Assembly (NCBI GenBank): GCA_020852515.1
Contig: JADZAS010000030.1
Coordinates: 158,031-222,030, forward strand
Reading direction: 5' to 3'
Source of the DNA: Phycisphaerales bacterium
Lineage (GTDB): Bacteria; Planctomycetota; Phycisphaerae; Phycisphaerales; UBA5793
Length of the DNA stretch: 64,000 nt
This document shows positions 24,555 through 33,316 of the stretch, piece by piece (within the stretch, counting starts at the first letter, position 1; each line of letters begins with the position of its first letter). Below the pieces are notes generated by a model. The model had not been told where the DNA came from and made no database searches. It saw only the letters and a list, made by a program, of their open reading frames with translations. A program made the translations under genes and the position numbers.

Positions 24555-27392
24555 ATGTCACGCCAGGCTTCAGACATTCGCAGGCAGTTCATCGAGTTCT
24601 TCGAGCAGCGCCACGGCCACACCGAGGTGCATTCCTCGCCGGTCGTCCCGCTTGATGACCCGACGCTCCTCTTTACCAACGCCGGCATGAACCAGTTCAA
24701 GGATGTTTTCCTCGGCACGGGCAGCCGCTCGTTTACCCGTGCCGTGGACACACAGAAGTGCATCCGCGCCGGCGGGAAGCACAACGACCTCGATGACGTC
24801 GGCCGCGACTCGTACCACCACACCTTTTTTGAAATGCTCGGCAACTGGTCGTTTGGCGACTACTTCAAGAAGGAAGCGATCGCGTGGGCGTGGCAACTGC
24901 TCACCGAGGTCTGGGGCCTCGACAAGAACCGTCTCTACGCGACGGTGTTCGCCGGCGACGAGGCCGACGGCCTGCCCGCCGACACCGAGGCCGAGCGACT
25001 CTGGAAAGAAGTCACCGACATCGACCCGAGCCACATCAGCCGCTGGGGCCGCAAGGACAACTTCTGGGAGATGGGCGACACCGGCCCGTGCGGCCCGTGC
25101 ACCGAGATCCACTACGACCTGACGCCCGACTGCACGGGCGGCGATCTCGTCAACAAGGGCCGCGAAGAGACCATCGAGATCTGGAATCTCGTCTTCATCC
25201 AGTTCAACCGCGCTGAAGATGGCAAACTCAGCCCCCTGCCGGCCAAACACGTGGACACCGGCATGGGTTTCGAGCGCATCTGCCGCGTGCTGCAGAACCG
25301 TTCGAGCAACTACGACATCGACCTGTGGATTCCCATCTTTCAGGCCATCGAGCAGCGCAGCGGCGCACGGGCGTACCGCGGCCGGCTCGATGATCCGACC
25401 GACGTCGCGTATCGCGTGATCGCCGATCACATCCGCTGTCTCACTTTTGCGATCACCGACGGCGCGGTGCCGGGCAACGAAGGGCGCGGCTACGTGCTGC
25501 GGCGCATTCTCCGCCGGGCGGCGCGCTTTGCGCGACAGCGCCTGGGCGTGCAGGGGCCGCTGCTGCATCACCTCGTGCCCGCCGTGGTCGAGGCGATGGG
25601 CGATGCGTTTCCCGAACTGCGCAAGAACCCGCGCCACGTCGCCGGCATCATCCTCGAAGAGGAAGAGTCATTCGGCCGCACGCTCGATCGCGGGCTCGAA
25701 CTGTTTTCCGATGCGCTCTACCGCGCACAGTCGCAGAATCTCAAGATCATCGCCGCCGACGACGCCTTCAAACTGCACGACACCTACGGCTTTCCCATCG
25801 ACCTTACCGAGCAGATGGCGCTTGAGCGCGGCATGTCGGTCGATCTCGAAGGCTACAGCCGACTGATGGAGCAGGCCCGCGAGACGGCCCGCGCCGGCGC
25901 CGGCAAGGGCAAGAGCGGCACGCAGATCGCCCTCACCGGCGACGCCATCGCGCGCCTCAAGCACATGGGCGTGGATCCGACGGACGACGTCGACAAATTT
26001 CACGGCCGCTCGATCAGCGCGCGCATCAAGGCCATCTGGAACGGCACCGACTTCGACAACCACACCCACGCCGCCGGCTCACCCGAATACCTCGCCGTCA
26101 TCACCAACCGCACGAACTTCTACGCCGAGATGGGCGGCCAGGTCGGCGACACCGGGCGCATCTTCAACAACAACGGCTCCGAGTTCGACGTCGTCGATAC
26201 CCAGGCGTTCGGCGGCTACGTGCTGCACATCGGCCGGGCCACGCGCGGCAAGCTCACGCTCAACGACACGGTCGAACTCGACGTCACCAACTCGCACCGC
26301 AGCAAGGTCCGCGCCAATCACACCGGCACCCACCTGCTCAACCTCGCCCTGCGCGAGACGCTGAAGATCGACGCCGACCAGAAAGGCTCGCTCGTCGCGC
26401 CCGATCGCCTGCGCTTCGACTTCTCAGCGAACCACGCCGTAACGACTGAGCAGATCGAAGAAGTGAGCAAGCGCGTCAAGGCCCGCATCGACCGCGATCT
26501 CGAAGTCTTCGCCATGCCTTCGCCTCTCGAAGAGGCGAAGAAGATCAACGGCCTGCGCGCCGTGTTCGGCGAGCGCTATCCGGACCCCGTGCGCGTCGTG
26601 AGCATCGGCGTGCCCGTCGATCAACTGCTCGACACGCCCGAGTCGCCGCAGTGGCGCGAGTACTCGATCGAGTTCTGCGGCGGCACGCACGTCGGCCGCA
26701 CGAAAGAGATCGGCGATTTCGTCATCCTCAGTGAAGAAGCCGTAGCCAAGGGCGTGCGGCGCATCACCGCGCTCACCGGCGCTGCGGCGATTCAGGCGCG
26801 CGGCATCGCGGGCCAGATCGAATCGCAACTGCGCGAACTCGAGACCATGCCTCCTGATCGGCTGCCGCTCAACGTCAGCCAGGTCGCCGAGCGGATCAAC
26901 GACTCCACGATTCCGCTGCCCGATCGCGTGTGGCTGCGCGGCCAACTGGAGGAGTGGCTTGAGAAGGTCAAGGAGCTGCGCAAGCAGGCGGCCAAGGCCG
27001 ACCAGCAGGCGATCGTTGATCAGGCAAAGAGCATCGCGCACGCTGCGGGCGATGAGCCGGTCGTGGTCGCCGAGATCGCCGGCGCCACCGCCGAGACGCT
27101 GCGCACGGCGGCGGACGTGCTGCGCTCGCATCATGGCGATCGCGCCATCCTGCTCGCGTCTCCCAATGCCGAGGAGAGCAAGGTCGCCATCATCGCCATC
27201 GTGCCTGAAGCGATGATCAAGCGCGGCCTCAAGGCCGGCGACTGGGTGCGCGAGGTGGCGATGGTCTGCGGCGGCAAGGGCGGCGGGCGGCCCGACATGG
27301 CCCAGGCCGGCGGCCGCGAGCCCGGCAAGATTCACGACGCCCTCGAGCGCGCCCGCGGCTTTGCCGACGGCGTGCTCAGCGCGAGCAGGTGA
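24555..27392 (+). CDS. alaS: Alanyl-tRNA synthetase
   Basis: The 945-residue enzyme charges tRNA-Ala. The class II catalytic core starts FFEQRHGHTEVHSSPVVP and LLFTNAGMNQFKDVFLG, with RVVDTQKCIR-like AVDTQKCIRAGGKHNDLDDVG. The editing domain has the zinc motif HTGTH (H589, H593) paired with CGGTH (C708, H712). The C-terminal oligomerisation domain ends GKGGGRPDMAQAGG. Length is a little above the usual ~875 because of extra residues after the core. ATG 24555 has GGAGA seven bases upstream; the frame is open back to 24276, but that part is antisense to the paralogue array. Confidence 0.97.
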   Translation: MSRQASDIRRQFIEFFEQRHGHTEVHSSPVVPLDDPTLLFTNAGMNQFKDVFLGTGSRSFTRAVDTQKCIRAGGKHNDLDDVGRDSYHHTFFEMLGNWSFGDYFKKEAIAWAWQLLTEVWGLDKNRLYATVFAGDEADGLPADTEAERLWKEVTDIDPSHISRWGRKDNFWEMGDTGPCGPCTEIHYDLTPDCTGGDLVNKGREETIEIWNLVFIQFNRAEDGKLSPLPAKHVDTGMGFERICRVLQNRSSNYDIDLWIPIFQAIEQRSGARAYRGRLDDPTDVAYRVIADHIRCLTFAITDGAVPGNEGRGYVLRRILRRAARFARQRLGVQGPLLHHLVPAVVEAMGDAFPELRKNPRHVAGIILEEEESFGRTLDRGLELFSDALYRAQSQNLKIIAADDAFKLHDTYGFPIDLTEQMALERGMSVDLEGYSRLMEQARETARAGAGKGKSGTQIALTGDAIARLKHMGVDPTDDVDKFHGRSISARIKAIWNGTDFDNHTHAAGSPEYLAVITNRTNFYAEMGGQVGDTGRIFNNNGSEFDVVDTQAFGGYVLHIGRATRGKLTLNDTVELDVTNSHRSKVRANHTGTHLLNLALRETLKIDADQKGSLVAPDRLRFDFSANHAVTTEQIEEVSKRVKARIDRDLEVFAMPSPLEEAKKINGLRAVFGERYPDPVRVVSIGVPVDQLLDTPESPQWREYSIEFCGGTHVGRTKEIGDFVILSEEAVAKGVRRITALTGAAAIQARGIAGQIESQLRELETMPPDRLPLNVSQVAERINDSTIPLPDRVWLRGQLEEWLEKVKELRKQAAKADQQAIVDQAKSIAHAAGDEPVVVAEIAGATAETLRTAADVLRSHHGDRAILLASPNAEESKVAIIAIVPEAMIKRGLKAGDWVREVAMVCGGKGGGRPDMAQAGGREPGKIHDALERARGFADGVLSASR

Positions 27393-27446
27393 CCGGATGG
27401 GCGCGCGGCCAGAGCAGGCCGGAAGCGCGAGCGAGGAGTTGGCTAC

Positions 27447-28421
27447 ATGGACTCGAATCGAGATCATTCCCGCCGCCGCTTTCTTGCGGGCTCGGCTGCG
27501 CTGTTTGCCGGCTCAATTCTGCCCGCCTGCGCCGCCACTCAAACCAGCGAGAATCGCGACATGACACCCGATCAGCCTCTCTTCGCGATCTCGCTCGCCC
27601 AGTGGTCGCTGCACCGGATGCTGCAATCCGGCAATCTCGACAACCTCGACTTCCCGGCCTACAGCAGGCAGACGTTCGGCATCGATGCCGTCGAGTACGT
27701 GAACCAGTTCTTCAAGGACAAGGCTCGCGACGCCGCGTACCTCGCGCAGCTCGATCGCCGCGCCAAGGACGCCGGCGTGACGAATCTGCTCATCATGATC
27801 GACGGCGAGGGCGACATCGGTCACGCCGACGAGAAGGAGCGGGCCCGCTCGATCGACAATCACAAGCCCTGGGCCGACGCAGCCAGGGCGCTGGGCTGCC
27901 ACAGCATCCGCGTCAACGCCGCCTCGTCGGGCACGTGGGAGGAGCAGCAGCAGCGCGCCGCCGACGGCCTCTCGCGCCTCGTCGCCTATGCAGCGCCGCT
28001 CGGGCTCAACGTCATCGTCGAGAACCACGGCGGCCTGTCATCCAACGGCCAGTGGCTGGCGGGCGTGATGAAGATGGTCAACCATCCGCGCTGCGGTACG
28101 CTGCCGGATTTTGGCAACTTCTGTTTCGACTGGTCGAAGCAGGGTGATCCGAGCGCGTGGTACGACCGCTACAAGGGCGTGGCGGAGATGATGCCCTTCG
28201 CCAAGGCCGTCAGCGCCAAGAGCCACGACTTTGATGATGCGGGCAACGAGACGAAGACGGATTACCGCCGCATGTTGCGCATCGTCCTTGACTCGGGCTA
28301 TCGCGGGCGCATCGGCGTGGAGTACGAAGGCGACCGCCTGAGCGAGATCGAAGGCACGCACGCGACGAAACGCCTGCTCGAAAAGGTGCGCGAAGAACTC
28401 GCGGATGAATTCACGGCGTGA
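27447..28421 (+). CDS. Tat-exported sugar phosphate isomerase/epimerase-like TIM barrel
   Basis: The 324-residue protein has a twin-arginine signal ([19 protein letters not shown]) ending at ACA, then an AP-endonuclease-2/xylose-isomerase-like barrel. Metal-ligand candidates are seen in [33 protein letters not shown] and IGVEYEGD. Planctomycetes carry many such exported barrel proteins, probably for sugar breakdown outside the cytoplasm; the substrate is not predictable. It lies 54 nt after alaS on the same strand. A dispersed repeat follows it. Confidence 0.8.
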   Translation: MDSNRDHSRRRFLAGSAALFAGSILPACAATQTSENRDMTPDQPLFAISLAQWSLHRMLQSGNLDNLDFPAYSRQTFGIDAVEYVNQFFKDKARDAAYLAQLDRRAKDAGVTNLLIMIDGEGDIGHADEKERARSIDNHKPWADAARALGCHSIRVNAASSGTWEEQQQRAADGLSRLVAYAAPLGLNVIVENHGGLSSNGQWLAGVMKMVNHPRCGTLPDFGNFCFDWSKQGDPSAWYDRYKGVAEMMPFAKAVSAKSHDFDDAGNETKTDYRRMLRIVLDSGYRGRIGVEYEGDRLSEIEGTHATKRLLEKVREELADEFTA

Positions 28422-28446
28422 TGTGTGGCGTCGGCGCGCACCCAAG

Positions 28447-28558
28447 CCCGTCATACCCGCGAAGGCGGGTATCCACGAACGTGCAGTGAAGATCGATTCA
28501 TCAAGGGGGCAGCCAAGTCCATGTTCGACCGACTGGATGCCTGCCGGCGCAGGCATGC
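28447..28558. repeat. Dispersed repeat, copy B
   Basis: The left end CCCGTCATACCCGCGAAGGC forms a hairpin (CCCGCGAAGGCGGG), and the right end GACTGGATGCCTGCC...GCAGGCATG matches copy A at 9241-9383; CGTGCAGT is shared in between. It lies between convergent genes, where it may end transcription from both. Confidence 0.65.
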
Positions 28559-28573
28559 GGCGGAGCGAATCAC

Positions 28574-29167
28574 TCAATCGCCTACGGGGGCCCGCTCGCC
28601 CCAGCGCTGGCCGATGGTGTGTTCGACGCCGAGCAGATCGAGCAGCCGCGCCACCACGAAGTCGGCGATGTCCTGCGTTTGCTGCGGCAGGAAGTACCAG
28701 CCCGGATTCGCCGGCGCGATGATGCCGCCCGCGAGACTCAGGCGGTGCATGTTCTCGATGTCGATGTGCGTGAGCGGCATCTCGCGATGGCAGACGATCA
28801 GTTTGCGCCGCTCCTTGAGCGTCACGGCCGCGGCGCGGTAAAGCAGCGTGTCGCCAAGGCCGTTGGCGATCGACGCCAGCGCGTTGCTTGATGCGGGCAC
28901 GACGATCATCCCGTCGTGGCGGAACGAACCGGAGGCGATCGCCGCCCCGACGTCGTTGTTGTTGTGCAGCGTGATGCCGTGGTCACTGCGCCCGGCAAGC
29001 GCTTCGAGGTTCACCTGCTCCATGCCCAGTTCATCGCGCAGCAGCCGCCGGCCGTAGGTCGAAACCACGAGATGGACCTCGACCCCGGCGGCGACCAGCG
29101 CGCGGATGACCCCCTGCGCGTAGATGGCGCCGCTGGCCCCGCTGATTCCAACCACGATTCGCTTCAT
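28574..29167 (-). CDS. ubiX: Flavin prenyltransferase UbiX
   Basis: The 197-residue protein has the UbiX/Pad1 flavoprotein signatures: IVVGISGASGAIYAQGV at 4-20, the central MIVVPASSNALASIANG, and VCHREMPLTHIDIENMHRL followed by AGGIIAPANPGWYF. UbiX prenylates FMN to make the cofactor used by UbiD-type decarboxylases, for example in quinone synthesis. The cofactor-dependent ubiD is not in this window. Start MKRIVVG at 29167 is standard for the family. It is convergent with the barrel gene and divergent from the lipoprotein gene at 29251. Confidence 0.95.
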   Translation of the reverse strand: MKRIVVGISGASGAIYAQGVIRALVAAGVEVHLVVSTYGRRLLRDELGMEQVNLEALAGRSDHGITLHNNNDVGAAIASGSFRHDGMIVVPASSNALASIANGLGDTLLYRAAAVTLKERRKLIVCHREMPLTHIDIENMHRLSLAGGIIAPANPGWYFLPQQTQDIADFVVARLLDLLGVEHTIGQRWGERAPVGD

Positions 29168-29250
29168 TCAGTCGCGCTCCGCACCGGTTGAATAGTATAC
29201 GAAACCGGCCGCCGCCTCGGCCGCTCACTCTCAACCAACGGGGTCCTCCA

Positions 29251-29904
29251 ATGAACCTTCGCCTTGCCGCCGCCGTCTGCACCGCCGCGCTCGCCGGCTG
29301 CGCATCCTACGTGAATATCCCGCCGGATTCGAACAAGGACATCGCCATCAACGCGATCAACGCGCCGCCGACGCCCCGGCTCATCGGCGATGCGCTTGGC
29401 TACGTCCTGACCATCAATCCGCCGCCGAGCAAGCCCTACGCCGTGCGCCTGCCCGTCGAGGCCGATCCATCGACGTGGGGCAAGGTGCTCGCCGGCCGCG
29501 AGGGCGCTGCCGCTTACGCGCCCGACCAGGCCGATGTGCCCGTCTACGACGTGCGCTCGATCCGCATCCGCGGCCGCGATGCGTGGGTGGACATCGTCGT
29601 GCCGGAGACGGTGGACAATCGGCGTCTCATCGAGTTGCGCCTCGATGGCGGTTTTGCCGGCTGGACGGTGACTTCCGTGCGCCACTGGCCGGCGAGCGTG
29701 ATTGAGCAGCGCGAGTCGAGTGGCCAGTACGCACCCGGGGCGAGCGACGAGTCGGTGTTGCGGCCGCTGGCGCCGGCTTCGCCGTCTGATGCGCCGCCGA
29801 GCGAGCAGAGCGATGGAACGAGCGAGCCGCAGCCCGCGCCGCAAAGCGATGCCGACCAGCGCACGCTGCAGCCGCTTCGGCCGGTAAAGCCAGACGGACG
29901 GTGA
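29251..29904 (+). CDS. Predicted lipoprotein
   Basis: The 217-residue protein has a short lipoprotein signal (LRLAAAVCTAALAGCAS, lipobox LAGC) and a compact beta-rich body (YVLTINPPPSKPYAVRLPV and VPVYDVRSIRIRGRDAWVDIVV). The last ~60 residues are Pro/Ser/Glu-rich and likely disordered. ATG 29251 is the only start leading straight into the signal peptide. The next gene begins 4 nt after its stop, so the two form an operon. No function is recognised. Confidence 0.7.
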   Translation: MNLRLAAAVCTAALAGCASYVNIPPDSNKDIAINAINAPPTPRLIGDALGYVLTINPPPSKPYAVRLPVEADPSTWGKVLAGREGAAAYAPDQADVPVYDVRSIRIRGRDAWVDIVVPETVDNRRLIELRLDGGFAGWTVTSVRHWPASVIEQRESSGQYAPGASDESVLRPLAPASPSDAPPSEQSDGTSEPQPAPQSDADQRTLQPLRPVKPDGR

Positions 29905-29907
29905 TCC

Positions 29908-30216
29908 GTGGCCGACCAGCCATCCATCCGGGGCCTGATAAACCGGCTCAAACTGCCGCAGGCGATGGCCCGGCGGATTGCCATCAGCGATCTCACGCGC
30001 CGCAACGAACCCGAGGCGATCGAAGCGCTCATCGCGCACTTGCCGCGCGAGACGGATGAAAGGGCCCTGCTGCGCCTCATCGACTACCTTGGCGAAAAGC
30101 GCTGCGCCGCAGCGATGGACGCGCTCACGACCATCCGCGACAACCCGGAGACACCGGTTGAAATCGCCCACGCGGCCACGATCGCGTGCGATCGGATAGA
30201 GAAGGGCGCGGGCTGA
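29908..30216 (+). CDS. Small HEAT-repeat-like protein
   Basis: The 102-residue product is all-helical with HEAT-type phrasing: AISDLTRRNEPEAIEALIAHL, ALLRLIDYLGEKRCAAAMDAL and VEIAHAATIACDRI. It starts with GTG at 29908, directly after the lipoprotein gene. HEAT units normally make protein contacts; nothing indicates the partner. It has no signal peptide, so it would stay in the cytoplasm. Confidence 0.6.
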   Translation: MADQPSIRGLINRLKLPQAMARRIAISDLTRRNEPEAIEALIAHLPRETDERALLRLIDYLGEKRCAAAMDALTTIRDNPETPVEIAHAATIACDRIEKGAG

Positions 30217-30280
30217 GTCAACGACCCTCTCAACGCATGCCTGGCCTCGACGCTGGAGCGCCCCTGACACCGTCCAGACC

Positions 30281-30514
30281 GACTGCGGCTATTGCTCGCA
30301 TCGCGAGCGCATCAACATGTGGATCTGCGGCATTGAACCAATCATCCCCGAACACGATGCACCGCACCGCAGCGGATTGGACGTGACACGCTGGGTCGTC
30401 GAGCGCAGCATCGCCTGGCTGCATCAGCATCGCCGGCTTCGCATCCGCCATGAACCTACCGGCGAAATCCACAAGCAGAGGAAAAGCTCGCGGTCCCTTC
30501 CTCTGTGCACCTGA
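30281..30514 (+). pseudogene. Relic of an IS5-family transposase (C-terminal piece)
   Basis: The frame reads DCGYCSHRER, then MWICGIEPIIPEHDAPHRSG, then RWVVERSIAWLHQHRRLRIR. This follows the C-terminal DDE-transposase pattern of IS5/IS427-type elements (ADRGYD...GIxPxIxRR...HGSGLG..RWVVERTxAWLxxxRRLRxR). Only about 75 residues survive, without the N-terminal catalytic part. A 9-bp direct repeat CCTGACACC lies on both sides (30263 and 30510) but may be chance. The 329-nt gap around it holds no other gene. Confidence 0.6.
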
Positions 30515-30545
30515 CACCATTTCGCCCGGCTGATATGCTCCCGTC

Positions 30546-31319
30546 GTGAGCCAGCCCGTCGATCCTCTGACCTACTTCACCGGCCTGGCCGATCGCTATG
30601 CCGCCAATCGGCCGTCCTATCCGCCCGCGGCGATCGAAGCGATCCTGCACGACCTGCCCGACTCGCCGCGAATTGCCGACGTCGGCTGCGGCACCGGCAT
30701 CGCGACAACCCTGCTCGCGCAGGCCGGGGCGCTCGTCATCGGCATCGAACCCAACGACGAAATGCGCAGTCGGGCCATGAGCGACCTGCCGCCGCAGTGG
30801 TGCTGCGCTGTCGAGTTTCGCAAAGCGACGGCCGAGGCGACGGGGCTCGATGATGGCAGCGTGCACGCCGTGCTCTGCGCCCAGTCGTTTCACTGGTTCG
30901 ACCTCGACGCGGCACTCAAAGAATTCCATCGCATTCTCGCGCCCGGCGGGCGCCTGGCGCTGATGTGGAACGTGCGCGTGCCGCGGACGGAGATGGACCG
31001 CATCTACGCGAAGTGCGTCGCCCAAGCGCAGAAGAAGGCGAAGGGCGAAGGCCGGGTGCTGCGGCGGAACTACGGCGTCGATCTCGATGAACTCGGCCCG
31101 CTGTTCACCGACGGGCGGCAACTCGCCTGGCCCAACCCGCAGACCTGTACGCTGCCGACCCTGCTGGGCAAGGCGGCGAGCGCTTCGTACTTCCCGCGCG
31201 AGCCTGCGGCCGCCGATGCGCTGCTGAAGCGCCTCGCGCAGGCGTTCGAGCAGCACCAGTCGCACGGCTTCGTCGAGATCAACCAGGAGTGCCGCCTGAC
31301 GCTCGCGACGCGGTGTTGA
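30546..31319 (+). CDS. SAM-dependent methyltransferase (class I)
   Basis: The 257-residue protein has the Methyltransf_11-type fold: N-terminal YFTGLADRYAANRPSYPPAA, motif I IADVGCGTGIATTLLA at about 43-58, IGIEPNDEMR as the acidic loop, then VHAVLCAQSFHWFDLDAALKEFHRILAPGG. The ~90-residue C-terminal part is less conserved. Substrate is unknown; the FHWFD-containing subgroup acts on small molecules. Start is GTG at 30546. Confidence 0.85.
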   Translation: MSQPVDPLTYFTGLADRYAANRPSYPPAAIEAILHDLPDSPRIADVGCGTGIATTLLAQAGALVIGIEPNDEMRSRAMSDLPPQWCCAVEFRKATAEATGLDDGSVHAVLCAQSFHWFDLDAALKEFHRILAPGGRLALMWNVRVPRTEMDRIYAKCVAQAQKKAKGEGRVLRRNYGVDLDELGPLFTDGRQLAWPNPQTCTLPTLLGKAASASYFPREPAAADALLKRLAQAFEQHQSHGFVEINQECRLTLATRC

Positions 31320-31361
31320 TCGGCAACTCGCGCCGCGTTTATCCCGAGCGCCACCCGGAAC

Positions 31362-31568
31362 TCACCACCTGCAGTGGTCGTGGTGGCGATAGTGGTGGTG
31401 ATGCCGTTCGTAGTGGTGGCCGCGATAGCGGTGCGTGTCGCGGACGACGAAGTACGAACTCGTCGTGCAGCCGCCCAGCAGCACCGTGCCCAGCAGCACC
31501 GCGACCAGCGCGGCCCGGCGGCTGATGCGCGAGATGGATGAATGGGTGGACGGAATCTCGACATTCAT
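31362..31568 (-). CDS. Small lipoprotein with His-rich C-terminus
   Basis: The 68-residue protein has a signal with lipobox (AALVAVLLGTVLLGGCTT) and, after ~8 residues, a tail RYRGHHYERHHHHYRHHDHC that is about half histidine. GGGGAGG lies eight bases upstream of ATG 31568. The tail is suited to binding Zn, Ni or Cu at the outer face of a membrane; this is inference from composition. It is convergent with the methyltransferase gene. Confidence 0.6.
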   Translation of the reverse strand: MNVEIPSTHSSISRISRRAALVAVLLGTVLLGGCTTSSYFVVRDTHRYRGHHYERHHHHYRHHDHCRW

Positions 31569-31659
31569 GGCGTAACCTCCCCGAAACGGACGGATGCGCC
31601 GACAGCGCAGCGCCTTTCCGAGGTGACGCAGGGCAGGCGGGCCTATTCCATCGGCCCGT

Positions 31660-32154
31660 TCAATAACCGCTATCCGCGATGAGTATGGCGACGCCCAGCC
31701 CGCCCCAGAGCAGCGTGAGCAGGCCGCCCATGATGATGCCGATCCATGCGTGCACGCCGCCGCGGATCTCGGGCTTGCGGCGATAGTTCCGCCAGCCGAT
31801 GATGCCCAGAATGAACGCGGGAATGCCCAGCACCACGCCAATGAACGGCAACAGCGAGAAAATGCCCATGTAGTAGGCCGTGAGCGCTGCCGGATTGTGA
31901 TACGGCACGAGACCGCCGGCGGGCAGCGGCTGAGCCGTGACAGGCACGCGCGTGGTCGGCGGCGCGCCCAGCACACGGGCGAGGCGCGGCTCGTTGAACA
32001 CGCTGCGCACCTCGGCGGGATCGGCCGTGGAAACGAGCAGCCCGTCGCGCGGCACGCGGCCCTGGCGCGTCCACTGCTCGAGCAGGTCGAGATCGGCCGG
32101 GCCGAATTCGGTTCCGTCCCCCAGGCGCAGCATGTAGGTCGGCGAGTCGGCCAT
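31660..32154 (-). CDS. GYF_2-like domain membrane protein (DUF4190-type)
   Basis: The 164-residue protein begins with a GYF_2-like domain (YMLRLGDGTEFGPADLDLLEQWTRQGRV, then GLLVSTAD) of ~55 residues. After a Pro-rich linker come two TM segments: MGIFSLLPFIGVVLGIPAFILGIIG and AWIGIIMGGLLTLLWGGLGVAILI, the DUF4190 pattern. Start at 32154 is the first Met before the GYF part. It is divergent from another small membrane-protein gene at 32296. Confidence 0.7.
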   Translation of the reverse strand: MADSPTYMLRLGDGTEFGPADLDLLEQWTRQGRVPRDGLLVSTADPAEVRSVFNEPRLARVLGAPPTTRVPVTAQPLPAGGLVPYHNPAALTAYYMGIFSLLPFIGVVLGIPAFILGIIGWRNYRRKPEIRGGVHAWIGIIMGGLLTLLWGGLGVAILIADSGY

Positions 32155-32295
32155 GGTGTGAGTATGGCAGACCGCGACCGCCTCGTCAAGGGGTGATTTG
32201 TCGATGATCGAGCCCCGCTGCGCCGATACATCCGGAAACGGGACTGGCAGTCTGTCAATCCCGCCGCGCCATCCGTCCAATCAAGGAACCACGGC

Positions 32296-32625
32296 ATGAC
32301 CCAGTTTCCACCACAAGTGAACCCCGGCGGCTATCAGGGCGGGCACATGAAGCCGCATCGCGGCGTGCTCATCCTGGTGTTCGGCATCTTGAGCTTCTTC
32401 ATCTGCGTCCTCTTTGGCGTCGCCTCGTGGGTCATGGGCAATGGCGATCTGCGCGAGATGGATGCCGGATTGATGGACCCGTCGGGCCGCGGACTGACGC
32501 AGGCGGGGCGCATTCTCGGGATGGTCTCGGTGGGCCTCACGATTCTCGTCATCGTGGTCTGGGTGCTGATTGCAGGGCTGGCGATCATCGGCGGCGTTGC
32601 CGCGGGCTCCGGCGCAGGGCCGTGA
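32296..32625 (+). CDS. Small DUF4190-like membrane protein
   Basis: The 109-residue protein has a Pro/Gly-rich cytoplasmic start and two TM segments (GVLILVFGILSFFICVLFGVASWVMG and LGMVSVGLTILVIVVWVLIAGLAII). Between them lies GNGDLREMDAGLMDPSGRGL, typical of DUF4190 proteins. AAGGAA precedes ATG 32296. Its stop overlaps the GTG start of the DUF2752 gene, so they are translationally coupled. Confidence 0.7.
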   Translation: MTQFPPQVNPGGYQGGHMKPHRGVLILVFGILSFFICVLFGVASWVMGNGDLREMDAGLMDPSGRGLTQAGRILGMVSVGLTILVIVVWVLIAGLAIIGGVAAGSGAGP

Positions 32626-33044
32626 CGGCGCTGAAGTTTCTCAGTTTGCATCCGGAACAACGGCGTGCGCCGTGGCAATGGCCCGCGCTCGTCGCGGCGG
32701 TGTGGGTCGCGCTCGTGGTCGCGCTCGCGGGGCTCAACGCATACGCGGGCACAGAGACAACTTCGTGCATCTTTCGCCGCCTTACGGAACAGCCGTGCGC
32801 GATGTGCGGCGGGACGCGGGCGACGATGCATCTCGTGCGCGGCGAAGTTACCGCAGCGCTGCAGTTCAACCCGCTGGTCACCACGGCGTGGCTCGCCGCG
32901 CCGTTCGCCGGCGCCTGGCTGCACCGGCGCAAGCAGCGCGGGCGGCCGCGTCTCGAACATCGGATCGTCATGCGGCTCTGGATCGCCGCGGGACTGCTCC
33001 TCGCGGCGAACTGGATGTACCTGTTGATCATGCGGCCGTTCTGA
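32622..33044 (+). CDS. DUF2752 membrane protein
   Basis: The 140-residue protein has the DUF2752 signature PCAMCGGTRATMHLVRGE between TM1 (WPALVAAVWVALVVALAGLNAYA) and the later TM segments. GTG 32622 overlaps the previous stop (GTGA), and the track of coding bias supports this start. The CxxCGxTR motif may bind metal or form a disulfide; function is unknown. It is followed 19 nt later by a DUF805 remnant, so this is a cluster of small membrane-protein genes. Confidence 0.8.
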   Translation: MTALKFLSLHPEQRRAPWQWPALVAAVWVALVVALAGLNAYAGTETTSCIFRRLTEQPCAMCGGTRATMHLVRGEVTAALQFNPLVTTAWLAAPFAGAWLHRRKQRGRPRLEHRIVMRLWIAAGLLLAANWMYLLIMRPF

Positions 33045-33063
33045 AGCGAAATCCGGCTGCGGC

Positions 33064-33264
33064 GTGCTCGGCACGTTGTACATGCTGGCCGTACTGGTGC
33101 CGTGCATCGCCGTCGGCGTGCGGCGGCTGCACGACACCGGCCGCAGCGGGCTGTGGCTGCTGATCGCGTTCATCCCGGTGGTCGGCGGGCTCGCACTGCT
33201 CGTGTTCTTTGTGCTCGACAGCGAGCCGGGGACCGACGCCTACGGCCCAAATCCAAAGGGCTGA
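33064..33264 (+). pseudogene. DUF805 remnant, C-terminal half only
   Basis: The 66-residue frame contains the C-terminal half of a DUF805 protein: VRRLHDTGRSGLWLLIAFIP, LLVFFVLDSEPGTDAYGPNP. The N-terminal TM pair and the usual W/Y-rich start are missing. A GTG at 33064 opens the frame, but the upstream DNA is the end of the DUF2752 gene, so a deletion probably joined the two. It might still be translated as a small peptide. Confidence 0.6.
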
Positions 33265-33278
33265 GACCAGGCCGCGCC

Positions 33279-33306
33279 GGAAAAGGTACCTGGCACCTTT
33301 TTTTTC
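33279..33306. terminator. AAAAGGTGCC-family palindrome, copy 3
   Basis: AAAAGGTACC, TGG, CACC and an 8-T run form a hairpin with one mismatch, followed by T8 on the plus strand. It lies between the DUF805 remnant and the convergent carboxypeptidase gene and can serve as terminator for either. Confidence 0.65.
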
Positions 33307-33316
33307 GAGGTCCGGA

